Origin: Micromonospora sp. R77
GTDB taxonomy: Bacteria > Actinomycetota > Actinomycetes > Mycobacteriales > Micromonosporaceae
Assembly (NCBI RefSeq): GCF_022747945.1
Contig: NZ_JALDST010000001.1
Span: 1,054,001 to 1,118,000 of the forward strand
Direction of reading: 5' to 3'
Length of the DNA stretch: 64,000 nt
Both the position numbers and the translations under genes were made by a program. Positions 44,134 to 52,914 of the stretch are shown here, one piece after another. The notes below the pieces were generated by a model. The model saw only the letters and a list, made by a program, of their open reading frames with translations. It had not been told where the DNA came from and ran no database searches. Within the stretch, counting starts at the first letter, position 1; every line of letters begins with the position of its first letter.

Positions 44134-45466
44134 ACCGGGCCAGGTTGGTGCCGTCCGGGAGGGCGAGGAAGCAGACCACCGCGCAGGGCAGCACGAACCG
44201 GACCGTCCCGGACACCGTCGCCACCGCGAGCACCGCGAGGGGCCAGGTGGCGTACCAGGGGTGGAAGACGGGGGCGAGCAGGACGGTGGCGGCGAGCGCG
44301 AGACCCGCCCCGGTCAGGGCGATCCGAGGACCGGCCGCCCCGCGCGACGCCCGCCACGCCCACCACCAGAGCGCCACCAGCAGCACCGCGAGCAGCAGCA
44401 GCGCCACCAGCCGGGCCACCGGCACCGCGTCCGGCCGCCGGCCGACCAGGCCGCCCGCGTAGTCGACGACGAAGCCGACCGCGGTCGGCGGGGACGTCCA
44501 CTGCGCGGAGTCACCGCTGTGCGCCAGCCCGCCCACCCAGCCCGGCCCGAGGCCGGTGGCCAGGGTGGTGACCAGCAGCGCGGCCAGCACTCCCCCGGCC
44601 AGCCAGCCGGCGGCCCGCAGCAGCGCGCCGACCGGACGGTGGCCCCGCACCGCGACCAGCGCCGCGAACGGCAGCACCACCACCGCGACCGCCTTCACCA
44701 GCACCGCCAGGCCGAGCAGCGCACCGGCCAGCAGCAACGCCCGGGGCGTGCCGGACGACCGCACCAGCACCAGGAGACCGAGCAGGAGCAGGCCGAGCAG
44801 CAGGGCGTCGTTGTGCGCCCCGCCGACCAGGTGCACGGCGACCAGTGGGCAGGCCAGCGCCAGCCAGGCCGCCCGTCGGGCCGGCACGCCGGCCGCCCGG
44901 GCCAGCCCGGGCACGCTGAGCGCGGCCAGCAGCACCCCGGCCACCGCGAGCAGGCGCAGCAGCACGACCGTGCCGACCAGGCCACCGCCGAGCAGCAAGG
45001 CCAGCCCGGCCAGCAGCACGAAGAACGGCCCGTACGGCGCCGGGGTGTCCCGCCAGATCGGCGAGACGGCGTCCGTCCAGGGACACCCGGCCGCCGCGAC
45101 CCCCACCCGGTAGGGATCGGCACCCTCCACCCAGGTCCAGCCCTGGCAGGCATACGAGTAGACGTCGCGGCTGCCCAGCGGTGGCGCGGCCAGCAGCGGG
45201 AGCAGCCAGAGCCCGACGGTCCGGTAGGCCCAGCGGGTCGACGGGACGCCGTGCCGCAGCGCCCACCAGGAGCCGACCAGCAGGCTCGTGCCGAGCAGCC
45301 AGCAGCCGATGACCAGCGGCCCGTGCGGGCCCCGCCAGATGCCGACCGGGGTGCGGGCCGGTGCGTCGGGCAGCGCCCCGCCGAGCCAGCCGGCCACGGT
45401 GAGCAGGACCGCGCCGAGCAGACCGGCGTACCGGGCGGACCGGGCCCGCGCGTCGGGACCGGCCAC
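44051..45466 (-). CDS. MptB-like alpha-1,6-mannosyltransferase, paralogue 2
   Basis: A 471-residue polytopic membrane protein of the GT-C type. APPLGSRDVYSYACQGWTWV, PIWRDTPAPYGPFFVLLAGL and VAVHLVGGAHNDALLLG are shared with MptB (polyprenol phosphomannose-dependent mannosyltransferase), which builds the mannan core of lipomannan-type glycolipids. The acidic RD in the first loop is the likely catalytic position. The start GTG at 45466 (VAGPDARARS) has AGGAG upstream; it lies 11 nt after the stop of the sister gene, so the two form an operon. Confidence 0.82.
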   Translation of the reverse strand: MAGPDARARSARYAGLLGAVLLTVAGWLGGALPDAPARTPVGIWRGPHGPLVIGCWLLGTSLLVGSWWALRHGVPSTRWAYRTVGLWLLPLLAAPPLGSRDVYSYACQGWTWVEGADPYRVGVAAAGCPWTDAVSPIWRDTPAPYGPFFVLLAGLALLLGGGLVGTVVLLRLLAVAGVLLAALSVPGLARAAGVPARRAAWLALACPLVAVHLVGGAHNDALLLGLLLLGLLVLVRSSGTPRALLLAGALLGLAVLVKAVAVVVLPFAALVAVRGHRPVGALLRAAGWLAGGVLAALLVTTLATGLGPGWVGGLAHSGDSAQWTSPPTAVGFVVDYAGGLVGRRPDAVPVARLVALLLLAVLLVALWWWAWRASRGAAGPRIALTGAGLALAATVLLAPVFHPWYATWPLAVLAVATVSGTVRFVLPCAVVCFLALPDGTNLARFTKAPGALAMTLLLVLLAVRAVRARRT

Positions 45467-45477
45467 GGCACCTCTCC

Positions 45478-46887
45478 TCAGTCGGCGGGAGACGGCTCGC
45501 GGGCCGCTCGGGCCGACCGTACCAACCGGACGGCCACCACGATCACCAACAGCGTCATCAGGGGTGCGCCGGGCATCTTGGTGAACCGGGCCAGACCGGT
45601 GCCGTCCGCCAGCACCAGGAACGACGAGACCAGGGCGACCAGGCTGAACCAGCCGGTCCGCCGGGCGGTCGCGGCGAGCACCGCCAGCGGCCAGGTCCAG
45701 TACCAGGGGTGGAAGAGCGGGGCCAGGGCCACCGTGGCGGCCAGCGCGAGGCCGGCGTGCCAGAGCGGTTCCCGGTGCCGCGCCCGCCACCAGAGCCAGA
45801 CCAGCAGGACCGCCAACACGAGTACGCCGATCGCCCGGGTCGCCGGCAGCGCGTCGACGTGCGCGCCGAAGAGCGCCGCCACGTACCCGACGGTCTGACC
45901 GACCGCGGTGGGCGGCGAGGTCCAGGCGATGACCAGGTTGCCCTGCTCCAGGCCGGTGACCCAACCGAAGTCCAGCCCGGCGGCGAAGGTGATGCCGACC
46001 ACGGTGACCACCGCGGCGGCGACCACCCACCAGCCATCGCGCAGCAGCGCCCGGAACCGGTACGGGCCGGCGATCGCGGCCAGGGCCGCGAACGGCACCA
46101 CCACCAGCGCGGTCACCTTGAGCGCGGCGGCCAGCCCGAGCAGCAGCCCCGCGGCCAGCAGCGGCCCGGGACGACCCGGACGGGACGCCACCACGGCCAG
46201 GCCGGCGACGAGCAGACCCACCATCAACGCGTCGTTGTGCGCCCCACCGACCAGGTGTACGGCGACCAGCGGGGAGGCCAGCGCCAGCCAGAGCGCCCGC
46301 TCGGCGGGCACCCCGCAGCGACGGGCCAGCACCGGCAGGCACCACGCGGTCAGCGCCACCCCGGCCACCGCCAGCAGCCGGAACAGCACGATGCTGCCGA
46401 TCAGCGACCCGGTCAGCTTCACCACCGCTCCGGCGAGCACCACGAAGAGCGGCCCGTAGGGCGCCGCGGTGTCCCGCCAGATGTAGGAGATGGTGTCCAG
46501 CCACGGGCAGGGCAGCGCGGAGACGCCCTGCTCGTACGGGTTGATCCCGCCGGACCAGCTGGCCCCCTGGCAGGCGTACGCGTAGGCGTCCCGGCTGCCC
46601 AGCGGCGGGACGACCAGCATCGGCAGCAGCCAGAGCGCGACGGTGACCAGCACCCAACGGGTCGACGGCGGCCCGGTGCGCAACGACCACCAGGCCCACG
46701 CCATCAGGCCGGTGCCGACCAGCCAGGCACCGATGACCAGTGGTCCGTGCGGGCCCTGCCAGATGCTGACCGGGGTGGGGCGCAGGTCGCCGTGGGGCAG
46801 CGCCCCACCGAGCCAGGCGGCCAGGGCGAGCAGGACCGAACCCGCCAGGCCGGTCCATCGCGAGAGGTGGTGAGGCACGCCGGACAT
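45478..46887 (-). CDS. MptB-like alpha-1,6-mannosyltransferase, paralogue 1
   Basis: The 469-residue sister of the downstream gene has about twelve helices. VVPPLGSRDAYAYACQGASW, YIWRDTAAPYGPLFVVLAG, VAVHLVGGAHNDALMVG and LAPLFHPWYWTWPL match the MptB family. The two copies share the same order of motifs and probably arose by tandem duplication; they may elongate different positions or use different acceptors. Its start lies only 35 bp from the divergent membrane-protein gene, so their promoters overlap. Confidence 0.85.
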   Translation of the reverse strand: MSGVPHHLSRWTGLAGSVLLALAAWLGGALPHGDLRPTPVSIWQGPHGPLVIGAWLVGTGLMAWAWWSLRTGPPSTRWVLVTVALWLLPMLVVPPLGSRDAYAYACQGASWSGGINPYEQGVSALPCPWLDTISYIWRDTAAPYGPLFVVLAGAVVKLTGSLIGSIVLFRLLAVAGVALTAWCLPVLARRCGVPAERALWLALASPLVAVHLVGGAHNDALMVGLLVAGLAVVASRPGRPGPLLAAGLLLGLAAALKVTALVVVPFAALAAIAGPYRFRALLRDGWWVVAAAVVTVVGITFAAGLDFGWVTGLEQGNLVIAWTSPPTAVGQTVGYVAALFGAHVDALPATRAIGVLVLAVLLVWLWWRARHREPLWHAGLALAATVALAPLFHPWYWTWPLAVLAATARRTGWFSLVALVSSFLVLADGTGLARFTKMPGAPLMTLLVIVVAVRLVRSARAAREPSPAD

Positions 46888-46922
46888 GCTGCCAGTACGG
46901 TGGTCGCGGTCAGGAGGTGGGC

Positions 46923-48536
46923 ATGCGGGGCAGTCGGGTGGTGGCGTTGGCCGCCGGTTCCGCCGCCCTGCTCGGGCTGCTCCTGCTGGTGCTCCCGCCG
47001 CTCGGCTCGGACCTGTCCGCGCAGGTGGCCCGCGCCGGGTTCTTCGCCGCGCACGGTGCCGCCCCGGTGGACCTGCGCTGGTACGGGGGCGTCCACCCGT
47101 GGGGCTACAGCCTGGTCTCCCCGCCGGTGATGGCCCTGCTGGGCGTACGCCCCACCGGGGCGGTCGCGCTGGTCGCCTCGGCCGCCGCGTTCGCCGCCCT
47201 GCTGGTGCGTACCGGGGTGCGTCGGCCGCTGCTCGGCAGCCTGGTGGGGGTGCTCACCATCGCCGGCAACCTGGTCTCCGGCCGGGTGACGTACGCCCTC
47301 GGGGTGGCCTTCGGGCTGGCCGCGCTGCTCGCCCTCACCCTGCCGACCGCTCGGCCCTCGGTGGACGGCCCGGCCGGCCGCTGGTGGTGGCGCTGGGGGC
47401 TGGCCGGGTCGGCGGCGCTGCTCGCCTCGGCGACCAGCCCGGTGGCCGGCCTCTTCGTCGGCCTGGCCGGCGCGGCCCTGCTGCTGGCCCGCCGGTACGC
47501 CGACGGCCTGGCGCTCGGCCTGCCCGCCGCGCTGCCGCTGGCGGTGACCGGGCTGCTCTTCGGCGAGGGCGGCTGGATGAACATCAGCCGCACCGACACC
47601 CTGCACGCCGTGCTGACCAGCCTCCTGGTGGCGGCGCTGGCGACGGGCCGGCCGGTACGGCTGGGTGCGCTGCTGTCGGCGGTCGGGGTGCTGGCGGCGG
47701 CGCTGGTGCACACCCCGGTCGGGTTGAACGCGACCCGCCTGGTGGTGATGTTCGCCCTGCCCGTGCTGGCCGCGACCGCCCGGCTGCCCGGGTGGGCCGA
47801 CGCACGGTTGTCCCGCCGGGCCGGTGGCGCACCGCGTCGACGGCTTGCCGGTGCGGTCGCGCTGGCGGTGCTGCTGGGCGTGGTGTGCTGGTGGCAGCCG
47901 CCGGTGGTGGCCGCCGACCTGGGCAGCGGCAGCGACCCGACCAACGACCCGGCGTACTTCGCTCCGCTGCGCGCCGAGCTGGTCCGGCGAGGGCTGACCG
48001 GCCGGGTGGAGGTGCCGCCGACGCGGAACTACTGGGAGGCGGCCCGGATGGGCGAGGTGCCGCTGGCCCGGGGCTGGCTGCGCCAGGCGGACATCGACCG
48101 CAACCCGCTCTTCTTCACCACGGTCCCCGGGGCCACCGGCACCGGCGTCGCGCTGACCCCGGCCAGCTACCGGGTCTGGCTCGCCGACAACGCCGTGCAG
48201 TACGTGGCCGTGCCCGACGCCGAGCTGTCCTGGGTGGGCCGCGACGAGGCGAACCTGGTCCGGGCCGGTCTGCCCTACCTGAGCCGGGTCTGGTCGGACC
48301 GGCACTGGCAGTTGTACGCGGTCGCCGACCCGACGCCCCTGGTGGGCGCACCGGGCGAACTGGTCCGCCAGGACGGCGCGTCGGTCACCTTCCGGACGGC
48401 CGTTGCGGGCCCGGTGCCGGTCCGGGTCCGGCACGACCGCTGGCTCTCGGTCACGGGCGGGGCGACGCTCGCTCCGGCCGGCGCCTGGACCACGGTGACC
48501 GTCCCCCGCCCCGGCACCTACACCCTCGGCGGCTGA
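46923..48536 (+). CDS. Polytopic membrane protein of unknown function, 537 aa
   Basis: About eleven hydrophobic helices (residues 5-310) are followed by a soluble extracytoplasmic C-terminal domain of about 220 residues, from ADLGSGSDPTNDPAYFAPL to the end, PRPGTYTLGG. The first loop (FFAAHGAAPVDLRWYGGVHPW) has charged residues near the membrane, as in GT-C enzymes. Its position beside two mannosyltransferases suggests a cell-envelope glycan role, but that is inference. AGGAGG (46912-46917) supports the ATG at 46923. It is divergent from paralogue 1. Confidence 0.75.
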   Translation: MRGSRVVALAAGSAALLGLLLLVLPPLGSDLSAQVARAGFFAAHGAAPVDLRWYGGVHPWGYSLVSPPVMALLGVRPTGAVALVASAAAFAALLVRTGVRRPLLGSLVGVLTIAGNLVSGRVTYALGVAFGLAALLALTLPTARPSVDGPAGRWWWRWGLAGSAALLASATSPVAGLFVGLAGAALLLARRYADGLALGLPAALPLAVTGLLFGEGGWMNISRTDTLHAVLTSLLVAALATGRPVRLGALLSAVGVLAAALVHTPVGLNATRLVVMFALPVLAATARLPGWADARLSRRAGGAPRRRLAGAVALAVLLGVVCWWQPPVVAADLGSGSDPTNDPAYFAPLRAELVRRGLTGRVEVPPTRNYWEAARMGEVPLARGWLRQADIDRNPLFFTTVPGATGTGVALTPASYRVWLADNAVQYVAVPDAELSWVGRDEANLVRAGLPYLSRVWSDRHWQLYAVADPTPLVGAPGELVRQDGASVTFRTAVAGPVPVRVRHDRWLSVTGGATLAPAGAWTTVTVPRPGTYTLGG

Positions 48537-48583
48537 ACCAGCGACGGGACGCCATGCGCCGGGGTCCGGGACCGGTTTCGTCG

Positions 48584-48612
48584 CGCTACGAGTTTGATGA
48601 CGTATATGAATC
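48584..48612 (-). repeat. 29-bp dispersed repeat, copy A (inverted)
   Basis: Its reverse complement starts GATTCATATACGTCATCAAA and ends CTCGTAGCG. It lies 48 bp after the stop of the membrane-protein gene and faces copy B 152 bp away. Confidence 0.85.
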
Positions 48613-48652
48613 GCGCATCCGATGACGGCCGCCCGGATCGGGGCCGGTGCGC

Positions 48653-48758
48653 AAGCCGGGGCCGACGTCGGGCGTAGGCCAGAGCCGGGCCAGGGCCAGA
48701 GCCGGAGCCAGAGCCGTGGCCAGGGCCAGAGCCGAGGTCAGGGCCGGGGCAGCCGTCG
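48653..48758 (+). repeat. Degenerate GCCAGAGCC-type tandem repeat
   Basis: Between copies A and B, GCCAGAGCC and GCCAGGGCC units alternate about eight times on a six-base rhythm. It is low-complexity, non-coding DNA. Confidence 0.7.
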
Positions 48759-48764
48759 GACGCT

Positions 48765-48793
48765 GATTCATTTACGTCATCAAACTCGTAGCG
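48765..48793 (+). repeat. 29-bp dispersed repeat, copy B
   Basis: It starts GATTCATTTACGTCATCAAA and ends CTCGTAGCG. It pairs with copy A as an inverted repeat with a single mismatch. Confidence 0.85.
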
Positions 48794-48869
48794 GGCATTC
48801 CCCCTGCCCAGCGCGCCGGCCGAGGGCCGCACCGCCCACACCGGCCACACCGCCACCCACCCGAGCCGC

Positions 48870-48916
48870 CCGCCCGTCAGGTCACCCGCCCGTCAGGTCA
48901 CCCGCCCGTCAGGCCG
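48870..48916 (+). repeat. 16-bp tandem repeat
   Basis: CCCGCCCGTCAGGTCA recurs at a 16-bp period almost three times. It is non-coding and about 100 bp before the glnE stop. Confidence 0.75.
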
Positions 48917-49016
48917 CCCGCCGTCGAGCCGCCCGGCCGACCGACGCCGACCAGCCGACCGACGCTGCTGGGCCGACAGGGCCGACAGAAACGGTGGCGG
49001 CGGGCGCGGGCGGTTG

Positions 49017-52000
49017 TCAGGGAGTGTCGAGGACGCGCTCCATGGCGGTGCGGGCGCGGCGGGTGGTGCGGAGGTATTCGTCGAGGAACTCGCCGGGGTC
49101 GTCGCGGCCGAGCAGCCGGACCACGCCGGCCAGCTCCACACCGTGCCGGGGCAACTGGTCGCCGGCCCGGCCCCGGATCAGCATCAGCGCGTTGCGGGCC
49201 TGCGCCGCGAGGGTCCATCCGGCGGCCATCTCGGCGGCGTCGTCCGGGTCGACCAGGCCGGCGTCCCGGGCGGCGGCGAGCGCGTCGAGGGTACGCGTGC
49301 CGCGCAGCGCGGCCAGCCGGCCGGCGTGCCGGAGCTGGAGCAGCTGCACCGCCCACTCGACGTCGGCGAGCCCGCCCCGGCCCAGCTTGGTGTGGGTGGC
49401 CGGGTCGGCGCCGCGCGGCAGCCGTTCGTTCTCCACCCGCGCCTTGATCCGGCGGATCTCCACCACCTGCTCGCGGGTCAGCCCGTCCGCCGGGTGGCGG
49501 ACCGGGTCGACCATCGCCTCGAACTCGGCGCCCAGGTCGGCGTCGCCGCAGACGAACCGGGCGCGCAGCAGCGCCTGCGCCTCCCACACCTTTGACCAGC
49601 GGGCGTAGTACTGGGCGTACGCGGCGAGGCTGCGGACCAGCGGACCCTGCCGGCCCTCGGGCCGCAGGTCGGCGTCGACCCCGAGCGGCGGGTCGGGGGC
49701 GGGCACCCCGAGCAGCCGGCGCAGCTCCTCGGCGACGGCGTGCGCGGCGGCGCTGGCCGCGCCGTCGTTCGCCCCGGCCGGCGGGTCGTAGACGAAGAGC
49801 ACGTCGGCGTCGGAGAGGTAGTTGGACTCGTAGCCGCCCAGCCGGCCCATCCCGATCACCGCGAAGCGCAGCCCGGGCGGGGCGGGTTGAGCGGCCCGGG
49901 CGGTCCGCAGCGCGGCGGCCAGGGTGGCGTCGGTGACGTCGGAGAGGGCGGTGCCGACCGCACGCACGTCGGCGAGGACGGGGGTCCGCTCGGGTCGCGT
50001 CCCCGGGTCGGTAGGGCGGGGCGTGAGCGGGGCCAGCGTGCCGGCCCGGCTGAGCACGTCGGCGCAGGCGAGCCGGAGCAGCTCCCGGCGGCGCAGGGCC
50101 CGGACCGCCCGGATGGCCTGCTCCGGGTCGGCGTGCCGGGTCGCGGCGGCGGCGAAGCCCTCGCAGAGCACCGCCCGGGGTCGGGGGGCCAGCTCACTGT
50201 CCTCGGCGAGCATCCGCAGCGCCTCGGGTTCCCGGGCCAGCAGGTCCGGGACGTACCGGGAGGAGGACAGCACCCGGGCCAGCCGGCGGGCCACCGGCCC
50301 CTCGTCCCGCAGCAGCCGCAGATACCAGGGGGTGCTGCCGAGCTTGTCGGACACCTGTCGGTAGTTGAGCAGCCCTCGGTCGGGTTCGGGGGCGTCGGCG
50401 AACTCGCTGAGCAGCACCGGCAGCAGGGTGCGCTGGATGGCCGCGGTGCGGCTCACCCCGCCGGTCAGCGCCTGGAGGTGACGCAGCGCGCCGGCCGGGT
50501 CGGCGAAACCGAGGATCTCCAGCCGGCGCCGGGCCGCCTCCGGGGTGAGCCGCAGCCCGTCGGCCGGCACCCGGGCCACGGACTCCAGCAGCGGCCGGTA
50601 GAGCAGCTTGGCGTGCAGCCGGCGTACCTCGGTGGCGTGGGTGACCCACTCGGCGCGGAACTCCTCGACGGCGCTGCGGCCCGGGGTGGCCGCATAGCCC
50701 AGCGCGGCGGCCAGCCAGCGCAGCGCGGCCGGCTCGGTCGGCACGGTGTGGGTGCGGCGCAGGCCCTGCAGCTGCAGCCGGTGCTCGACGCCGCGCAGGA
50801 AGCGGTAGCCGCGCAGCAGCGCCTCGCCGTCGGCGCGGCCGACGTAGCCACCGGCGACGAGGGCGCGCAGCGCGGGGATGGTGCCCGGCACCCGCAGCGA
50901 CTCGTCGACCCGGCCGTGCACCAGTTGCAGCAGCTGGACGGCGAACTCGATGTCGCGCAGCCCGCCGGGGCCGCGCTTGATCTCGCGTTCCAGCTCCTTC
51001 GGCGGGACGTTGTCGATGATCCGCCGGCGCATGGCCCGCACGTCGTCGACCGCCTCCGGCCGCTCGGCCGCCGACCAGACCAGCGGCGCGAGCTGGTCGA
51101 TCCACTCCCGGGCCAGGTCCAGGTCGCCGGCCGCCGGCCGGGCCTTCAGCAGGGCCTGGAACTCCCAGGTCCGGGCCCAGCGCCGGTAGTAGGCGAGGTG
51201 ACTGGCGAGGGTACGCACCAGCGGCCCCCGGCTGCCCTCCGGGCGCAGTGCCGCGTCCACCGGCCAGGCGACCAGCCCGCAGACGTGGATCAGTCGGGTG
51301 GCGACCAGGGTGGCGGCGGGCAGGTCGTCGTCGGCGGCGACGACGAAGATGACGTCCACGTCGGAGACGTAGTTCAGCTCGTCACCACCGCACTTGCCCA
51401 TCGCCACCACGGCCAGCCGGGGCGGGGCGGTGCCCTCGGGCAGCTCACCGACGGCGATCTCGTACGCGGCGGCGAGGGTGGCGTCGGCGAGCGCGGAGAG
51501 CGCCGCCATGGTCTGCTCCAGCCCCCGCCCGCCGGTCAGGTCGGCCGCCGCGATCCGCAGCAGCGCCAGCCGGTACGCCTGCCGGAGCACCGCCACCGGC
51601 TGGGTGGACGCGGTACGGCGGCCGGCGTCGGCCAGCTCCAGCCGGCCGTCGGCGGTCGGGGCGAGCCCGTCCGGGGCGGTGGCCAGCACCGACCACTGGT
51701 CGGGGTTGGCCACCAGGTGGTCGCCGAGGGCCGAGGACGCCCCGAGCACGGCGACCAGCCGGCGGCGCAGCCCGGGGTCGTCGTGCACCGCGTCGAGCAG
51801 CGGGGACGGGGTGTCCCGCGCGGTGGCGTCCCGGCCGGCGGTGGCGTGCCGCTCGGCCTCGACGAGGCGGTGCAGCTGGCGCAGCGCCAGGTCCGGGTCG
51901 GCGGCCCGGGAGAGCGCGGCCAGCAGTTCGGTCGCCCGCTCGTCGGTGGGTTCCTGGGTGTCCGGCCGCCACAGCCCGAGCCCGTCGGGGCCGAGCAGGT

Positions 52001-52073
52001 CGGCCGCGCGGGTCCCGCCCTCGCCCTCGGCGAAGCCGTACCGGGCGAGGCGGCCTCGGGTGGACCGGGTCAT
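49017..52073 (-). CDS. glnE: Bifunctional glutamine synthetase adenylyltransferase/adenylyl-removing enzyme
   Basis: The 1018-residue GlnE adds or removes AMP on the GlnA tyrosine in response to nitrogen status. Two nucleotidyltransferase domains are seen: AMGKCGGDELNYVSDVDVIF (near residue 233) and IGMGRLGGYESNYLSDADVL (near 753), each with the G..GG..L.Y.SD.D pattern. RGPGGLRDIEFAVQLLQL and GRGGLADVEWAVQLLQL are the conserved helical segments after them. The ATG at 52073 is one base from the stop of the amidotransferase gene upstream, so they are co-translated. Together with glnA it completes the adenylylation control loop. Confidence 0.97.
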   Translation of the reverse strand: MTRSTRGRLARYGFAEGEGGTRAADLLGPDGLGLWRPDTQEPTDERATELLAALSRAADPDLALRQLHRLVEAERHATAGRDATARDTPSPLLDAVHDDPGLRRRLVAVLGASSALGDHLVANPDQWSVLATAPDGLAPTADGRLELADAGRRTASTQPVAVLRQAYRLALLRIAAADLTGGRGLEQTMAALSALADATLAAAYEIAVGELPEGTAPPRLAVVAMGKCGGDELNYVSDVDVIFVVAADDDLPAATLVATRLIHVCGLVAWPVDAALRPEGSRGPLVRTLASHLAYYRRWARTWEFQALLKARPAAGDLDLAREWIDQLAPLVWSAAERPEAVDDVRAMRRRIIDNVPPKELEREIKRGPGGLRDIEFAVQLLQLVHGRVDESLRVPGTIPALRALVAGGYVGRADGEALLRGYRFLRGVEHRLQLQGLRRTHTVPTEPAALRWLAAALGYAATPGRSAVEEFRAEWVTHATEVRRLHAKLLYRPLLESVARVPADGLRLTPEAARRRLEILGFADPAGALRHLQALTGGVSRTAAIQRTLLPVLLSEFADAPEPDRGLLNYRQVSDKLGSTPWYLRLLRDEGPVARRLARVLSSSRYVPDLLAREPEALRMLAEDSELAPRPRAVLCEGFAAAATRHADPEQAIRAVRALRRRELLRLACADVLSRAGTLAPLTPRPTDPGTRPERTPVLADVRAVGTALSDVTDATLAAALRTARAAQPAPPGLRFAVIGMGRLGGYESNYLSDADVLFVYDPPAGANDGAASAAAHAVAEELRRLLGVPAPDPPLGVDADLRPEGRQGPLVRSLAAYAQYYARWSKVWEAQALLRARFVCGDADLGAEFEAMVDPVRHPADGLTREQVVEIRRIKARVENERLPRGADPATHTKLGRGGLADVEWAVQLLQLRHAGRLAALRGTRTLDALAAARDAGLVDPDDAAEMAAGWTLAAQARNALMLIRGRAGDQLPRHGVELAGVVRLLGRDDPGEFLDEYLRTTRRARTAMERVLDTP

Positions 52074-52074
52074 C

Positions 52075-52842
52075 TCAGTGCCCGAGCAGGGGCAGGCTGC
52101 GGCGGGGGGCGTCGTCGTCCAGCTCGCCGAGGGCGAGGGCGGCGAACCGGATGGCGAACGGCTGCCAGACCTCCTCGACGTCGGCCATCACCCGGTCGCA
52201 GGCGGCCACCACCAGCTCCTCGTCGTAGCCCAGCTCGGCCAGCAGGTCGGAGTCGCGGGCCCAGTCGGCGATCATGGCGGTGTCGCACTCGACGTGGAAC
52301 TGCAGGCCCCAGGCCCGGTCGCCGAGGCGGAACGCCTGGTGCGGATAGCGGGTGGAGGCGGCCAGCAGGGTGGCGCCGCGGGGCAGCACGGTGATCTCGT
52401 CGGAGTGCCACTGGAGCACGTCCGGGATGAGCGGCACGTACCGGAAGAGCGGGTCGCCGTCGGCGGCGTCCCGCTTGCCGACCACGCCGGGGCCCACCTC
52501 GGGCCCGGAGGTGCTCCGCTCGACCTCGCCGGCGTGCGCGGTGGCCAGCAGCTGGGCGCCGAGGCAGACGGCGAGGGTGGGCAGCCGGTGCCGGACGGCC
52601 TTGCGCAGCAGCCCTTCCAGCGCGGGGAACCACGGTGCGCCGGGGGTGCCGTCGGGCCCCGGGTACGCCTGCTGGTCGCCGCCGAGCACCACCAGCGCGG
52701 CGAAGCCGGTCAGGTCGGCGGGCAGCTCCTCACCCGCGTGCGGGCGGACGACCCGCAGGTCGAGGCCCCCCTCGGTCAGCCACTCCCCCAGCCGGCGGAG
52801 GTCGTCGGTCGGGTCGTTCTCGATCACCAGCGCGGTCGCCAC
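52075..52842 (-). CDS. Class I glutamine amidotransferase-like protein
   Basis: A 255-residue protein with the triad of type 1 amidotransferases: nucleophile Cys in PTLAVCLGAQLLATA, and His/Glu in WGLQFHVECDTAMIADW. The middle segment (LQWHSDEITVLPRGATLLA) resembles GMP synthase-like or gamma-glutamyl hydrolase-like members that act alone. The acceptor is unknown. The GTG at 52842 is preceded by TAGCCT seven bases upstream (leaderless). It is the first gene of a two-gene operon with glnE, separated by a single base, which hints at a glutamine-related role. Confidence 0.88.
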   Translation of the reverse strand: MATALVIENDPTDDLRRLGEWLTEGGLDLRVVRPHAGEELPADLTGFAALVVLGGDQQAYPGPDGTPGAPWFPALEGLLRKAVRHRLPTLAVCLGAQLLATAHAGEVERSTSGPEVGPGVVGKRDAADGDPLFRYVPLIPDVLQWHSDEITVLPRGATLLAASTRYPHQAFRLGDRAWGLQFHVECDTAMIADWARDSDLLAELGYDEELVVAACDRVMADVEEVWQPFAIRFAALALGELDDDAPRRSLPLLGH

Positions 52843-52849
52843 GACGTCG

Positions 52850-52855
52850 AGGCTA
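52850..52855 (-). promoter_or_regulatory. Predicted leaderless -10 box of the amidotransferase-glnE operon
   Basis: On the minus strand TAGCCT is followed by seven bases and the GTG at 52842. Confidence 0.45.
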
Positions 52856-52902
52856 TCCGGTACGCGGACCAACGCCTCCGAACGGCCCCGCCCGGCGCGC
52901 AC

Positions 52903-52908
52903 TAGGCT
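52903..52908 (+). promoter_or_regulatory. Predicted leaderless -10 box of the LD-carboxypeptidase gene
   Basis: TAGGCT ends six bases before the GTG at 52915. The divergent operon's -10 is about 50 bp away. Confidence 0.45.
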
Positions 52909-52914
52909 CCCGCT

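Noticed and set aside
44051-46858. A 935-codon open frame on the minus strand spanning both mannosyltransferases
   Set aside because: Its upstream part is a shadow of the sister gene in another frame; the real gene starts at GTG 45466.
48584-48793. The A-B repeat pair as ends of an insertion sequence
   Set aside because: Only 152 bp of low-complexity DNA lies between them, with no transposase. A very small non-autonomous element remains possible, but target-site duplications were not seen.
49740-52394. An 884-codon plus-strand frame opposite glnE
   Set aside because: It is a Gly/Arg/Gln/Pro-rich shadow of the very well conserved glnE gene.
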